Assembly: GCF_900099895.1 (NCBI RefSeq)
Contig: NZ_FNDY01000005.1
Location: 62,001-126,000, forward strand
DNA from: Paenibacillus naphthalenovorans
GTDB taxonomy: Bacteria > Bacillota > Bacilli > Paenibacillales > NBRC-103111
Direction of reading: 5' to 3'
DNA: 64,000 nucleotides
In this document: positions 27,655 to 36,009 of the stretch, one piece after another
Layout: each line of letters starts with the position of its first letter
Position numbering within the stretch: position 1 is the first letter of the stretch
The notes under the pieces: model-generated
Told to the model about the DNA's origin: nothing
The model's database searches: none
What the model saw: the letters and a program-made list of their open reading frames with translations, nothing else
Made by a program: the position numbers and the translations under genes

Positions 27655-29088
27655 TTATAGTTGTGTTTTGATGGTAACAAATTTCAGTTCCGTCATTTCC
27701 TGCACCGCATATTTGATCCCTTCGCGTCCATAGCCGCTTTCCTTGACCCCGCCGTAGGGCATATGATCCACCCGAAAAGTCGGTATATCGTTAACGATCA
27801 CTCCGCCGGATTCGATTTTACGCGAAGCATAAAACGCATGGCCGATGTTTTGCGTATAGATGCCGACATTGAGCCCGTACATGGAATCATTGACCAGCTC
27901 AATAGCTTCATCCAGGCTGCGGTACGGCACAATGGAAACGATCGGGGCGAAAACTTCCTTGCACGAAACCGACATATCTCTCGTTACATCGAGCAGTACG
28001 GTAGGAGAAAACGTCGAGCCGTCCCTCCGACCTCCACAACCGATTTTTGCGCCTGCATCCACCGCTTCCCGAATCCAGGACTCAATTCGGTCCGCTTCCC
28101 TGCTGTTGATCATGGCGCTAAGATCCGTATTCTCGTCCAACGGGTCCCCTACGTTGAGCTGTTGGGTTCTTTCAATAAAGCGCTCGCTAAATTCAGAGTA
28201 AATGCTCTCATGAACAAAGATGCGCTGCAGTGAAATGCAGACTTGGCCGGCATACGCGAAAGCCCCCTCGACACATCTCGGAATGATTTTGTCCAGCGGA
28301 ACGTCCGGTTCCACAATGAGCGCCGAGTTGGACCCGAGCTCCATCGTGGTCTTTCTCAAGCCCGCTTTGGATTTAATCAGCCTGCCGACCTCCGAGCTTC
28401 CGGTGAAAGTAATTTTCTTCACCCGCTCATCGCTGATCAACGCTTCGCTTAGCTCTCTTCCGCTGCCGGTCACGATTTGCAGCGCCCCTTCCGGCAATCC
28501 GGCATTGTGGAACAGCTCTCCCATGATCAATGCGCTCAGCGGAGTTTGCTCGGCCGGTTTTAAGACCACCGTATTCCCTGCGGCAATAGCCGGACCTAAC
28601 TTATGGGCCACTAAATTGAAAGGAAAGTTGAACGGCGAGATCGCCACGACCACACCGAGCGGCTCTCTCCAGGTAAACCCTACCCGATCCTCGCCTCCGG
28701 GTGCCGCATCCATAGGGATCGTTTCTCCCGAGATGCGCTTGGCCTCTTCTCCGGCGAATTGATAGGTCGCAATGGTGCGTTCGATTTCCCCTCTTGCCGT
28801 GCGAATCGGTTTGCCGGCTTCCAACGAACAAATGCGGGCCAGCTCTTCTTTTCTTTCCTTTAACTGCCGCACCACCTCAAATAAAATTTCCGCGCGGCGG
28901 TGCGCCGGCAGCTCCCGCATCGTCTGAAATGCCCTGTGGGCGCCCGCTATGGCTTCCTGAACATGGCCGGGATCAGCTTTCGCGATGGCGGCCAGCTGTT
29001 GGCCGTCATAAGGAGCATATAGGGGATAAGTTCTTTCTGTGGCAACAAATTTGCCGTTGATCCAGAGGTCTTTTGTTACCGCTGCCAT
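27655..29088 (-). CDS. NAD(P)-dependent aldehyde dehydrogenase (succinic-semialdehyde type by context)
   Basis: 477-residue ALDH. It shows SPFNFPFNLVAHK, the NAD-fold FTGSSEVG, the general base Glu in ELGSNSALIVEP, and the catalytic Cys in AGQVCISLQRI (about residue 286). It is closely related to the second ALDH at 62336, sharing ELGSNSAL and AGQVCI blocks. First gene of the operon; ATG 29088 follows AAGGAGAAG. It has a perfect -24/-12 promoter and would finish the pathway as succinic semialdehyde to succinate, like AttK/BlcA. Confidence 0.88.
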   Translation of the reverse strand: MAAVTKDLWINGKFVATERTYPLYAPYDGQQLAAIAKADPGHVQEAIAGAHRAFQTMRELPAHRRAEILFEVVRQLKERKEELARICSLEAGKPIRTARGEIERTIATYQFAGEEAKRISGETIPMDAAPGGEDRVGFTWREPLGVVVAISPFNFPFNLVAHKLGPAIAAGNTVVLKPAEQTPLSALIMGELFHNAGLPEGALQIVTGSGRELSEALISDERVKKITFTGSSEVGRLIKSKAGLRKTTMELGSNSALIVEPDVPLDKIIPRCVEGAFAYAGQVCISLQRIFVHESIYSEFSERFIERTQQLNVGDPLDENTDLSAMINSREADRIESWIREAVDAGAKIGCGGRRDGSTFSPTVLLDVTRDMSVSCKEVFAPIVSIVPYRSLDEAIELVNDSMYGLNVGIYTQNIGHAFYASRKIESGGVIVNDIPTFRVDHMPYGGVKESGYGREGIKYAVQEMTELKFVTIKTQL

Positions 29089-29126
29089 TTTCTTCTTCTC
29101 CTTTCCGATTGTTCGATAGATTAATA

Positions 29127-29143
29127 AGCAAAAATCATGCCAA
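29127..29143 (-). promoter_or_regulatory. Sigma-54 (-24/-12) promoter of the lactone operon
   Basis: On the minus strand TTGGCATGATTTTTGCTT. The -24 GG and -12 GC are 12 bp apart, matching TGGCAC-N5-TTGCW closely. It lies about 40 bp before ATG 29088. Confidence 0.9.
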
Positions 29144-29194
29144 CTATAAAAATCCCTGTAAAATCAACTTTGCCGATCCTGATTTTAAATCATC

Positions 29195-29210
29195 GGTGAA
29201 ATTTTTCACC
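29195..29210. promoter_or_regulatory. Enhancer-type palindrome 1 (GGTGAAA half-sites)
   Basis: GGTGAAATTTTTCACC, with perfect 7-bp half-sites around 2 bp, centred about 74 bp upstream of the -12 element. Placed as a binding site for the divergent sigma-54 activator. Confidence 0.75.
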
Positions 29211-29250
29211 AAATCAGCAGGAATTTGCCCGAAAGTGTCGAAATTAGATT

Positions 29251-29266
29251 GGTGAAGAATTTCACC
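29251..29266. promoter_or_regulatory. Enhancer-type palindrome 2
   Basis: GGTGAAGAATTTCACC, same half-sites as palindrome 1 with centre-to-centre distance 56 bp. It lies 34 bp before the activator start, so it may also autoregulate that gene. Confidence 0.72.
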
Positions 29267-29271
29267 AGGTA

Positions 29272-29283
29272 TGAAAATATTCA
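29272..29283. promoter_or_regulatory. Enhancer-type palindrome 3 (degenerate)
   Basis: TGAAAATATTCA followed by CC, a weaker copy of the same dyad, 19 bp centre-to-centre from palindrome 2 and abutting the activator's ribosome site. Confidence 0.5.
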
Positions 29284-29299
29284 CCAGGAGGCTTTTTCC

Positions 29300-30988
29300 A
29301 TGGACCATCGTCTGATTTCAGCCGATTTGGCAGAATATATTTTCAACTCTATGCATAATGGATTGATCGTCGTTGACCGGGACAACAAAGTGATGATGAT
29401 CAACCCCTCCGCCGAAAAGATGCTGCAGATTGAAGGAATCGCGTGGAAGGGGATGCCGATCAAATCATTGCTGCCCAACTCCAAAATGCATCATGTGCTT
29501 GAAAACGGTGTCAGCTCCATCGGCGAGAAGATGAACATTGCAGGCCGCGTATGTATGGTAAACCGCACCCCTTTGTACCGTGAAGGCGAGATGATCGGTG
29601 CGATCGGTGTCATTCAGGATATTTCCGAAATGGAGCATTCCCGCAATTTATTAAAACAAATGGAAATGGTCATTGAATTCTCCACGGATGGCATCTATGT
29701 CGTAAATACAGAGGGAATTACTTTATTAGTCAATTCGGCCTATGAAGAAATTACCGGCTTTCGCCGGGAGGAGCTCGTTGGTCGCCATATGGCGGAGCTG
29801 ACCCATGAAGGTTATTTCGATCAGTCGGTCTCCCTGCTCGTGCTTGAGCAGAAAAAGCGTATTTCCGTCATTCAGAAAATCGGGGGAAAAAAAGATGTGA
29901 TCGCTACCGGAACTCCCGTGTTCAATGAATCGGGGGTAATTGAAATGGTTGTGACCAGCGTCAGGGATATTACCCAGCTTAACGAATTGAAGCATGAGCT
30001 GAACAAGGCCAGGAGCATCTCGCAAATTCATCAGCACCGATACGCATTGGAATTTGAAGGGAAAGAACAGGCGATCGTTTTCCGCAGCGCCAAAATGGAG
30101 CAGATTTATGAGCAAATCCACCATGTGGCGCCTTTTCCCACGAGCATTCTGTTGTCCGGCCCATCCGGTGCGGGCAAGGAAGTCGTCGCCAACCTTATTC
30201 ATCATTTGAGCAACCGTAAAGATAAGCCTTTTATTAAAGTAAACTGCGCGGCCATCCCCGAACAGCTGTTGGAAGCGGAGCTTTTCGGGTACGAAGCGGG
30301 CGCATTCACCGGGGCGAACCGCGACGGGAGAATCGGTTTGCTGGAGCTGGCTGATCAGGGAACCATCATGTTCGATGAAATTGGCGAGATGCCCTTGTCC
30401 CTTCAAGTCAAGCTGCTGCGGGTCCTGCAGGAAAAACAAGTGCAGAGAGTTGGCGGCACGAAGCCAAGAAATCTCGATATCCGTATTATTTCCGCCACCA
30501 ACCGCGACCTCCGGGAACGGATCAGAGAAGGAAAGTTCCGGGAGGATCTCTATTACCGGCTGCAGGTGGTGGAAATCCGCATTCCTTCCCTTGCCGAACG
30601 GCCGGAAGATATCGAAGTGCTGGTTGAGCACTACTTTTCTTATTACTGCCGGTTGTTTCGCATTGAAAAACAGCTGTCCGAAAAGACCAAACATATTTTA
30701 AATGCCTATCATTGGCCGGGGAACGTTCGGGAGATGCGCAATTTGATCGAAAATATGATCGTTTCGGTTCCCTCGACCTTGATTGAGCCGCATCATTTGC
30801 CGCAGCATATCTATGATTCCACCCTTCCCTGGTCCCACGGCACCCTGAAGCAGCGGGTGGAGGAATTTGAGAAACGCATGATCCAGGAGGCCCTCGAAAA
30901 GCATAAATCGCTAAGAAAAGCCGCGGCGATTCTTGGTGTGGATCACTCCACGCTGGTGAAGAAGCTTAAACGATGGCAGCTCAATTAA
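29300..30988 (+). CDS. Sigma-54-dependent activator with two PAS domains
   Basis: 562-residue enhancer-binding protein. Two PAS domains (about 8-115 and 118-235) precede the AAA+ domain: Walker A GPSGAGKE at 287-294, GAFTGAN at 334-340 for contacting sigma-54, and Walker B TIMFDE near 355-360. A C-terminal TyrR/Fis-like helix-turn-helix (SLRKAAAILGVDHSTLVKKLKR) follows. There is no receiver domain, so a small molecule or redox signal through PAS is expected. Start ATG 29300 with AGGAGG; an open frame to 29225 would cover the operator palindromes. Divergent from the lactone operon it should activate; its stop overlaps the convergent rpoN by 8 bp. Confidence 0.93.
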   Translation: MDHRLISADLAEYIFNSMHNGLIVVDRDNKVMMINPSAEKMLQIEGIAWKGMPIKSLLPNSKMHHVLENGVSSIGEKMNIAGRVCMVNRTPLYREGEMIGAIGVIQDISEMEHSRNLLKQMEMVIEFSTDGIYVVNTEGITLLVNSAYEEITGFRREELVGRHMAELTHEGYFDQSVSLLVLEQKKRISVIQKIGGKKDVIATGTPVFNESGVIEMVVTSVRDITQLNELKHELNKARSISQIHQHRYALEFEGKEQAIVFRSAKMEQIYEQIHHVAPFPTSILLSGPSGAGKEVVANLIHHLSNRKDKPFIKVNCAAIPEQLLEAELFGYEAGAFTGANRDGRIGLLELADQGTIMFDEIGEMPLSLQVKLLRVLQEKQVQRVGGTKPRNLDIRIISATNRDLRERIREGKFREDLYYRLQVVEIRIPSLAERPEDIEVLVEHYFSYYCRLFRIEKQLSEKTKHILNAYHWPGNVREMRNLIENMIVSVPSTLIEPHHLPQHIYDSTLPWSHGTLKQRVEEFEKRMIQEALEKHKSLRKAAAILGVDHSTLVKKLKRWQLN

Positions 30989-32297
30989 CCCTGCGATACC
31001 TGGAGGATACAATATTCATTTCCTCCCTGTATTTCATGACCGTTCTACGGGAAACCTGTACGCCCTGCTCAGCCAGCTTATCGGCGATGTTCTGGTCGGA
31101 CAGCGGACTGTCTTTGCTTTCCTGCTCAATTAAACGAGCGATCTTTACTTTAATGGCTGCAGCCGATGTGAGCGTGCCATCGCTGTTCATCAAGCCGTTC
31201 GTAAAAAAATATTTTAACGCAAAGGTGCCGCGGGGCGTGTGTATATATTTGTGCGAAACCGCTCTGCTGACGGTCGACTCGTGGAGCTCCACTTTTTGGG
31301 CCACCGTCCTTAAGACCATGGGCTTCAAGGCATCAATGCCTTCCTCCAAAAAATCAACCTGTTCTTCCACGATCGCTTCAATGACTCGCTGCAGCGTCAG
31401 GCGCCGCTGCTCCAAGCTGCGAATCAGCCATTGGGCGGGTTGGATATACTGCTTCAAAAACGCCTTGGCCTCCTGATTGTAACCGCTGTCAAAATGGGGC
31501 TGCCCGTACAACGGATGAAGCGAAACCTGGGGAAAATTCGCTTCATTCATGATGGTCACATAGATGCCGTTTCTTTTGAGAATCGTAGCGTCCGGTTCGA
31601 TATAACTCTGTGATTCGTGATGGTAAGCGGAGCCGGGCCGTGGCTGAAGCGAACGAATATAAGCCAGCGAGGCTTCTACCTGTTCTACGGAAATACCCAG
31701 GTTCTCCGCAATCCGCCGAAGCTTGCCTTCCGCCAACTCTTGCAAATAATCGCCGACGATCACCGCAGCCCAAGGGTCGGCATTGGGATCCCTCCCGATT
31801 TGAATGGCCAAACACTCCTGCAGCGTTCGTGCGCCTACCCCTGCAGGCTCCAGAGACTGTACCCAGACAAGCGCCCTTTGCATTTTTTCCATGGGCTCAC
31901 GAAGCTGACGGCCGGCTTCCTCCAGCGTGATGCTTAACCACCCGTCCTCATTTAGATTGCCAACCAGGAAAGCCGCCAGCGGATAATCCTCCGGTGGAAT
32001 CCCGTTGACGCGGAGCTGACTGAGCAGCACCGCTTCCAGTGTTTCCTGCCGCGGATCGACTAGTTCCAGAAGCGTTTTTTCTCTTTGCTGATTTTGGCCT
32101 TTGGATCCGGCCTTTCTCTGTTTATAGGAGTCGAAACCATAGGCAACCTCAAGAAAAGGATTCTCCGCCGCTTGTTCTTCCAGGTAATTCAACAAATCCG
32201 CCGACGACATTTGCAGTACATTCATCGACTGAAGCATTTGCGGCGTCATATGAAGCTGGATTTGCTGTTGTTGGGTTAAGGCTGGCTGAAGCTGCAT
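30981..32297 (-). CDS. rpoN: RNA polymerase sigma-54 factor
   Basis: 438-residue sigma-54 (SigL in Bacillus). It has a Gln/Leu-rich region I (QQQQIQLHMTPQMLQSMNVLQ near the N-terminus), core-binding region, helix-turn-helix (ESTVSRAVSHKYI) and the C-terminal RpoN box SRRTVMKYREEM that reads the -24 element. ATG 32297 (GTG 32300 also possible) follows GGGGGG. Convergent with the PAS activator. At least two -24/-12 promoters in this window are obvious clients. Confidence 0.95.
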   Translation of the reverse strand: MQLQPALTQQQQIQLHMTPQMLQSMNVLQMSSADLLNYLEEQAAENPFLEVAYGFDSYKQRKAGSKGQNQQREKTLLELVDPRQETLEAVLLSQLRVNGIPPEDYPLAAFLVGNLNEDGWLSITLEEAGRQLREPMEKMQRALVWVQSLEPAGVGARTLQECLAIQIGRDPNADPWAAVIVGDYLQELAEGKLRRIAENLGISVEQVEASLAYIRSLQPRPGSAYHHESQSYIEPDATILKRNGIYVTIMNEANFPQVSLHPLYGQPHFDSGYNQEAKAFLKQYIQPAQWLIRSLEQRRLTLQRVIEAIVEEQVDFLEEGIDALKPMVLRTVAQKVELHESTVSRAVSHKYIHTPRGTFALKYFFTNGLMNSDGTLTSAAAIKVKIARLIEQESKDSPLSDQNIADKLAEQGVQVSRRTVMKYREEMNIVSSRYRRVN

Positions 32298-32389
32298 CAC
32301 GTCCCCCCCTTTACAAAGCTTTCTGTGATGTTTCTTCTATTGTATTACCTTATAAGGGAGGATGACAACATGCTTGATGAATATATAAT

Positions 32390-32423
32390 AAGCAGTTGGC
32401 CTTGTCAGAGGCGAACTGCTTTT
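32390..32423. terminator. Hairpin downstream of the amino-acid-binding protein gene
   Basis: Stem AAGCAGTT-g-GCCT / AGGC-g-AACTGCTT. T-rich on the plus side (CTTTT) and AT-rich on the minus side, so it may end the minus-strand gene at 32472. A 40-codon plus-strand frame with a GGGAGG site (32370-32492) runs through it; see findings. Confidence 0.55.
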
Positions 32424-32471
32424 GATTGTAAGCTCGCGGTAATGGGAGGCAAAAGCCTTGAGCGGTGTCAC

Positions 32472-33245
32472 TTATTCTTTATCGCCGGGTAAAGATGTCG
32501 GCTTTTCATTGAACCATTTCATATAAATCCGCTCGTACGTTCCGTTTTTGGCCAGCGTTTCTAAAGCTCTGCTGATTCGGCCGGTATAGTTGCTCTTTTT
32601 GGTCAACGCAATGCCATATTGTTCATTAGTAAGGACTTTACCCACCGTTTTTACTTTCCCTTGACCGCCGTTCCGGATAAAATATTTCACATTCGGCTCA
32701 TCGAATACGACCGCATCTACCTGTTTATTGATTAATGCCTGATAGGCTTGGGCAATATCGGGGTAAGCTTTAACCTCTTTAATTCCCTTTTGTCTGCCGA
32801 TATACTCATATCCGGTTGTTCCGATTCGCGTAGCGACCACTTTTTTGTCCAAATCCTTGGTGCTCTGAATATCCTGATTATCCGCCGCAGTAACCAGGAC
32901 AAGACCGGTATCATAATAAGGGATAGCAAAGTCCAGCTTTCTCACCCTGTCACCTTTGACGGTGATCCCGGCAATCGCCACATCGAGTTTTCCGGATTCG
33001 ACCGCCTGCAGCATTTCCCCCATTCCCATCGGTTGGAGCTTATACTCAAATCCGGCTTCTTCGGCAATCGCATCCCACAATTCAACTTCAAAGCCCTTTT
33101 TTTCTTCATTCTCCACATAACTCAGCGGTTTGAGGTTATTTTCTATCCCTACCTGCAGCGTTTTATTTGTTCCGCATGATGTTAAAAGCAATACCAAGAT
33201 CAAAAGTTTGAAAATCATCCACATTTTCGGCCATCTGTAACTCAA
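32472..33245 (-). CDS. Amino-acid-type ABC substrate-binding lipoprotein (family 3), orphan
   Basis: 257 residues. Signal peptide with lipobox LTSC (Cys24), then a periplasmic-binding-protein-like II fold (TLQVGIENNLKPLSYV; MQAVESGKLDVAIAGIT-like hallmark LDVAIAGIT). It belongs to the GlnH/ArtP group for polar amino acids. It starts at TTG 33245 with GGAGGG 6 nt upstream. No permease or ATPase adjoins it, so it either shares another transporter or acts as a sensor. Confidence 0.88.
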   Translation of the reverse strand: MSYRWPKMWMIFKLLILVLLLTSCGTNKTLQVGIENNLKPLSYVENEEKKGFEVELWDAIAEEAGFEYKLQPMGMGEMLQAVESGKLDVAIAGITVKGDRVRKLDFAIPYYDTGLVLVTAADNQDIQSTKDLDKKVVATRIGTTGYEYIGRQKGIKEVKAYPDIAQAYQALINKQVDAVVFDEPNVKYFIRNGGQGKVKTVGKVLTNEQYGIALTKKSNYTGRISRALETLAKNGTYERIYMKWFNEKPTSLPGDKE

Positions 33246-33328
33246 GCTGCTCCCTCCTAACTGTTCAGGGATATTTTATCTCGCCTCAGGGATTCCTATA
33301 CCCCCGCGTATTCGCCTTTTTCAAATCG

Positions 33329-34189
33329 TTATCGAATAAGCAGCGGCCTTACATCCGTAATAATTTGTTTAAGCTGATTGGAACATTGCTCATACATTTG
33401 CTTTACCGTTTCATTATCCGTAGAGAGCCCGAACATTTCGAGGTCCGCTTCGCATTTCTTTAATTGAGCCAGTAGCGAAGCCTTTTGCTGCGGTTCCGGA
33501 ACCTGAAGCTTATCGTCGTATAAATCGACATACAACTGCCCGTAAGCATCGACTTGACCCAAAAACACATTCTCAATCGTTACGCCGATCTTCTCCAGCT
33601 CGGTATAAAGCCATTCCCGGCTTAATCCGATGGTAGCCAGCGGTTCATCCATCATTTTGCCGTCCATGATCACCGTCTGAGGTTCCGGCTCCGGCCCGAC
33701 GGTAATGCCTAAATGAGAGGGGGTTAGGGGCTGGTGCTCTTTTTTGAGAAGAACGTTGATTTCTCCGCTTGGTTCAATGACCGCAAATTCGACGTCGGCT
33801 GTTTTGAACACATTCTTTTTTCGAAGCTGCTGGAGCAGTTCATCGGAAGAAAGACGTTCTTTCTTTACGTTGTCTTCGAGAATTTTACCGTCCTTTATAA
33901 GTATAGTCGCTTTGCTGTCGATGAAGTCGCGTACCTTTTTGCTTTTCATTTGCAGAAATTCAATGCCCAGGGAAACCAGTACCCAGACAATTAACGAAAC
34001 AAAACCCAATAACCAATGGGATTCCAAATCCATTGAGATATAAGCGGCAAGGCTGCCGATCGTAATGCCGGTAATATATTCAAAAAAAGATAGCTGGGAA
34101 ATTTGCCTTTTCCCCAAGAGTCGGGTCATTAAGAAGAGAATCACAACAGCGAACAAGGTTCGAAGAGCGACTTCCAACCAATCGGGCAT
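33329..34189 (-). CDS. DUF421 (YetF/YcaP) membrane protein
   Basis: 286 residues. Three N-terminal membrane helices (about 8-25, 35-52, 58-78) contain TRLLGKRQISQLSFFEYI, the family hallmark. The cytoplasmic DUF421 domain (about 85-200) is followed by a C-terminal coiled tail rich in Gln and Glu. In B. subtilis YetF-type proteins influence spore envelope or germination properties; the molecular role is unclear. Single gene. Confidence 0.87.
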   Translation of the reverse strand: MPDWLEVALRTLFAVVILFLMTRLLGKRQISQLSFFEYITGITIGSLAAYISMDLESHWLLGFVSLIVWVLVSLGIEFLQMKSKKVRDFIDSKATILIKDGKILEDNVKKERLSSDELLQQLRKKNVFKTADVEFAVIEPSGEINVLLKKEHQPLTPSHLGITVGPEPEPQTVIMDGKMMDEPLATIGLSREWLYTELEKIGVTIENVFLGQVDAYGQLYVDLYDDKLQVPEPQQKASLLAQLKKCEADLEMFGLSTDNETVKQMYEQCSNQLKQIITDVRPLLIR

Positions 34190-34340
34190 TTTGCATAACC
34201 TCCATGGATTTCATCTTTCATCATCCTTCATATATCAACAAATAAATTATTTGCTATGAGGTTTGTTTTTAACGGTCATAAATATTGGAAGCAAGAAAGC
34301 TTGGCAGCACGCCGGGCAATAATAGCTCACAGTCCAAAGA

Positions 34341-34378
34341 AAAACCCGAAAGCAGCTTGAAAGCCGTTTTCGGGTTTT
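34341..34378. terminator. Bidirectional-looking terminator
   Basis: AAAACCCGAAA paired with TTTTCGGGTTTT around a 15-nt loop, T-rich on both exits. The rest of the gap 34190-34638 shows a near-palindrome (CAAATAAATTATTTG at about 34239), no gene, and the direct repeat described next. Confidence 0.75.
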
Positions 34379-34538
34379 ATATAACTCTAGGAATAGTCAA
34401 ACGATTCATGTGCCATTCTCCTTTGCCCAAGAAATGACGGGAAGCTTTGGGGGGGGCATTTTGTGACCCTGCAGCATGGCCCGCATGCTCTATCATATAT
34501 AACAAGCTTACTTCAAGTAAGAATGCAGTTTTTTGTCG

Positions 34539-34620
34539 GCCTTATGGCGTCCCTGCATAGTAAAAAAGCCCTCCGGATTACGGAGGACCTTATCGGAAAT
34601 CATGCCTGGATATCACGCTT
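34539..34620. repeat. Direct repeat copy 1 (left flank of the betaine-lyase island)
   Basis: About 82 bp, nearly identical to 46712-46793. It contains a minus-strand terminator (CCTCCG / CGGAGG followed by GCTTTTTT; stem 34570-34586) and a codon string that reads RDIQA-stop on the minus strand. That matches the last codons (RYIQA-stop) of the DHDPS-family gene at the other copy. So this copy looks like a fossil 3' end plus terminator of a gene no longer present. Confidence 0.85.
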
Positions 34621-34638
34621 TTGGTTATTCAGTTCGGT

Positions 34639-35901
34639 TTATTCGTTTTTCATTCGCAGGTTGTCGTACAGCACAATCGTTCGCGTCAGCGCTTCGACAC
34701 CGAGCGCCACGTCCGCATAATCGGTCCACTCCTCGGGACAATGGCTTCTGCCATCCTTGCTTGGAACGAATACCATTCCGATCGGCGCGATTCTGGCGAT
34801 TTGATTGGCATCGTGTCCAGCTCCGCTTGGCAGGGAAATCGATGATGCGGTCGCTGTGCAGCCGCTGCGTATAATTGCCTGGACGTCTTCGTCTACGCGA
34901 ATCGGCTCCGATTTGGATAAGCAGTCCATGGAAATGGCGATGCCGCCATTCAAGGCGATCTCTTCCGTTCTCCTCTTGAAAGCGCAAATCAGCTCTTCCA
35001 TGATGTCCACGCTGAGCGAGCGGACCTCTAAATCGAACACGACGCGTCCCGGAATGACATTGGAGGCGTTGGGCTCGACCGTGAGCTTGCCTACCGTGCC
35101 CACAACGGGTTCCGCATCATGTTCCCGGCATATTGCCTCCAATTCCAGTATCATTCTGGCGGCGCCCGTAAGCGCATCGCTTCTCATCGTCATAGGCGTC
35201 GTACCCGCATGATTGGGCCGGCCCTCGACAGTGACCCGGTAACGATGGATGCCAACAATCCCCGTAACCACGCCAAGCTTGGTGCCCGTTTGCTCCAATA
35301 CGGGACCCTGCTCGATATGGAGCTCCAAATACAACGCGATGTCGCCCGGTCCAAGGGCGGCGGAAGGCAGCGCATCCGGATCGCCGCCAGCCAGCCGGAT
35401 CGCATCCCGCAGCACCAGGCCGGAGGGATCGGTTCTTTCCAGCATCTCTTCCGGCAGATTGCCGACCATCCCCCTGCTGCCGATCGTGGAGATGCCGAAT
35501 TCACTCGGCTCCTCCGCCGTGAAATCGACGACCATCAGCGGATGGCGCAGGACAATCCCGGCCCGCTTCAAGGTGCGCACGATTTCAAGACCGGCCAGTA
35601 CGCCGATGATGCCGTCAAATCTACCTCCGCCCGTTACCGTATCGGTATGCGATCCCACCATGATCGGCTTCAGAGACGGGTCGCTGCCCGGCAAGCGGCC
35701 GATCAGGTTGGAGGCAGCGTCGATTTCGACATGCATGCCGATCTCCACCATCCGTTCCCGCAACCACTGCCGCCCCTGTTCATACCAGGGTGTAAAAGGC
35801 CTTCTTGTCCACCCCGGCTTCGAAGAATCCACCATCGCGGCAAGCGACTCGATATCCCGTTCAATCGTCTCCGCATCCGCTTTTAAAAGAGCATCGTTCA
35901 T
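34639..35901 (-). CDS. Zn-dependent hydrolase, N-carbamoyl-amino acid/allantoate amidohydrolase family (M20)
   Basis: 420-residue M20-fold amidohydrolase of the HyuC/AllC/beta-ureidopropionase group, which removes a carbamoyl (ureido) group giving NH3, CO2 and an amine. Metal and catalytic motifs: GSHTDTVTGGGRFDG (about 83-97), FTAEEPSEFG, ELHIEQGPVLE and HAGTTPM. The C-terminal SGAGHDAN and SHCPEEW complete the site. Last gene of the island; the 108-bp gap before it is the largest in the operon. With the hydantoinase-like protein it could turn a 5-substituted hydantoin into an amino acid, for example N-carbamoyl-glutamate to glutamate. Confidence 0.9.
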   Translation of the reverse strand: MNDALLKADAETIERDIESLAAMVDSSKPGWTRRPFTPWYEQGRQWLRERMVEIGMHVEIDAASNLIGRLPGSDPSLKPIMVGSHTDTVTGGGRFDGIIGVLAGLEIVRTLKRAGIVLRHPLMVVDFTAEEPSEFGISTIGSRGMVGNLPEEMLERTDPSGLVLRDAIRLAGGDPDALPSAALGPGDIALYLELHIEQGPVLEQTGTKLGVVTGIVGIHRYRVTVEGRPNHAGTTPMTMRSDALTGAARMILELEAICREHDAEPVVGTVGKLTVEPNASNVIPGRVVFDLEVRSLSVDIMEELICAFKRRTEEIALNGGIAISMDCLSKSEPIRVDEDVQAIIRSGCTATASSISLPSGAGHDANQIARIAPIGMVFVPSKDGRSHCPEEWTDYADVALGVEALTRTIVLYDNLRMKNE

Positions 35902-36009
35902 CCGTCTCTCCCCTTCGCCTTTTCATCAGATCCCTTTTCATCGTTCGAAACGGACATCCATGATGTCCGAATGATCGAGAACATGGCCTGTCATTCGGCT
36001 GTTCGCAAA

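Noticed and set aside
29225-29299. N-terminal extension of the PAS activator
   Set aside because: It overlaps the operator palindromes and has no ribosome site, while ATG 29300 has AGGAGG.
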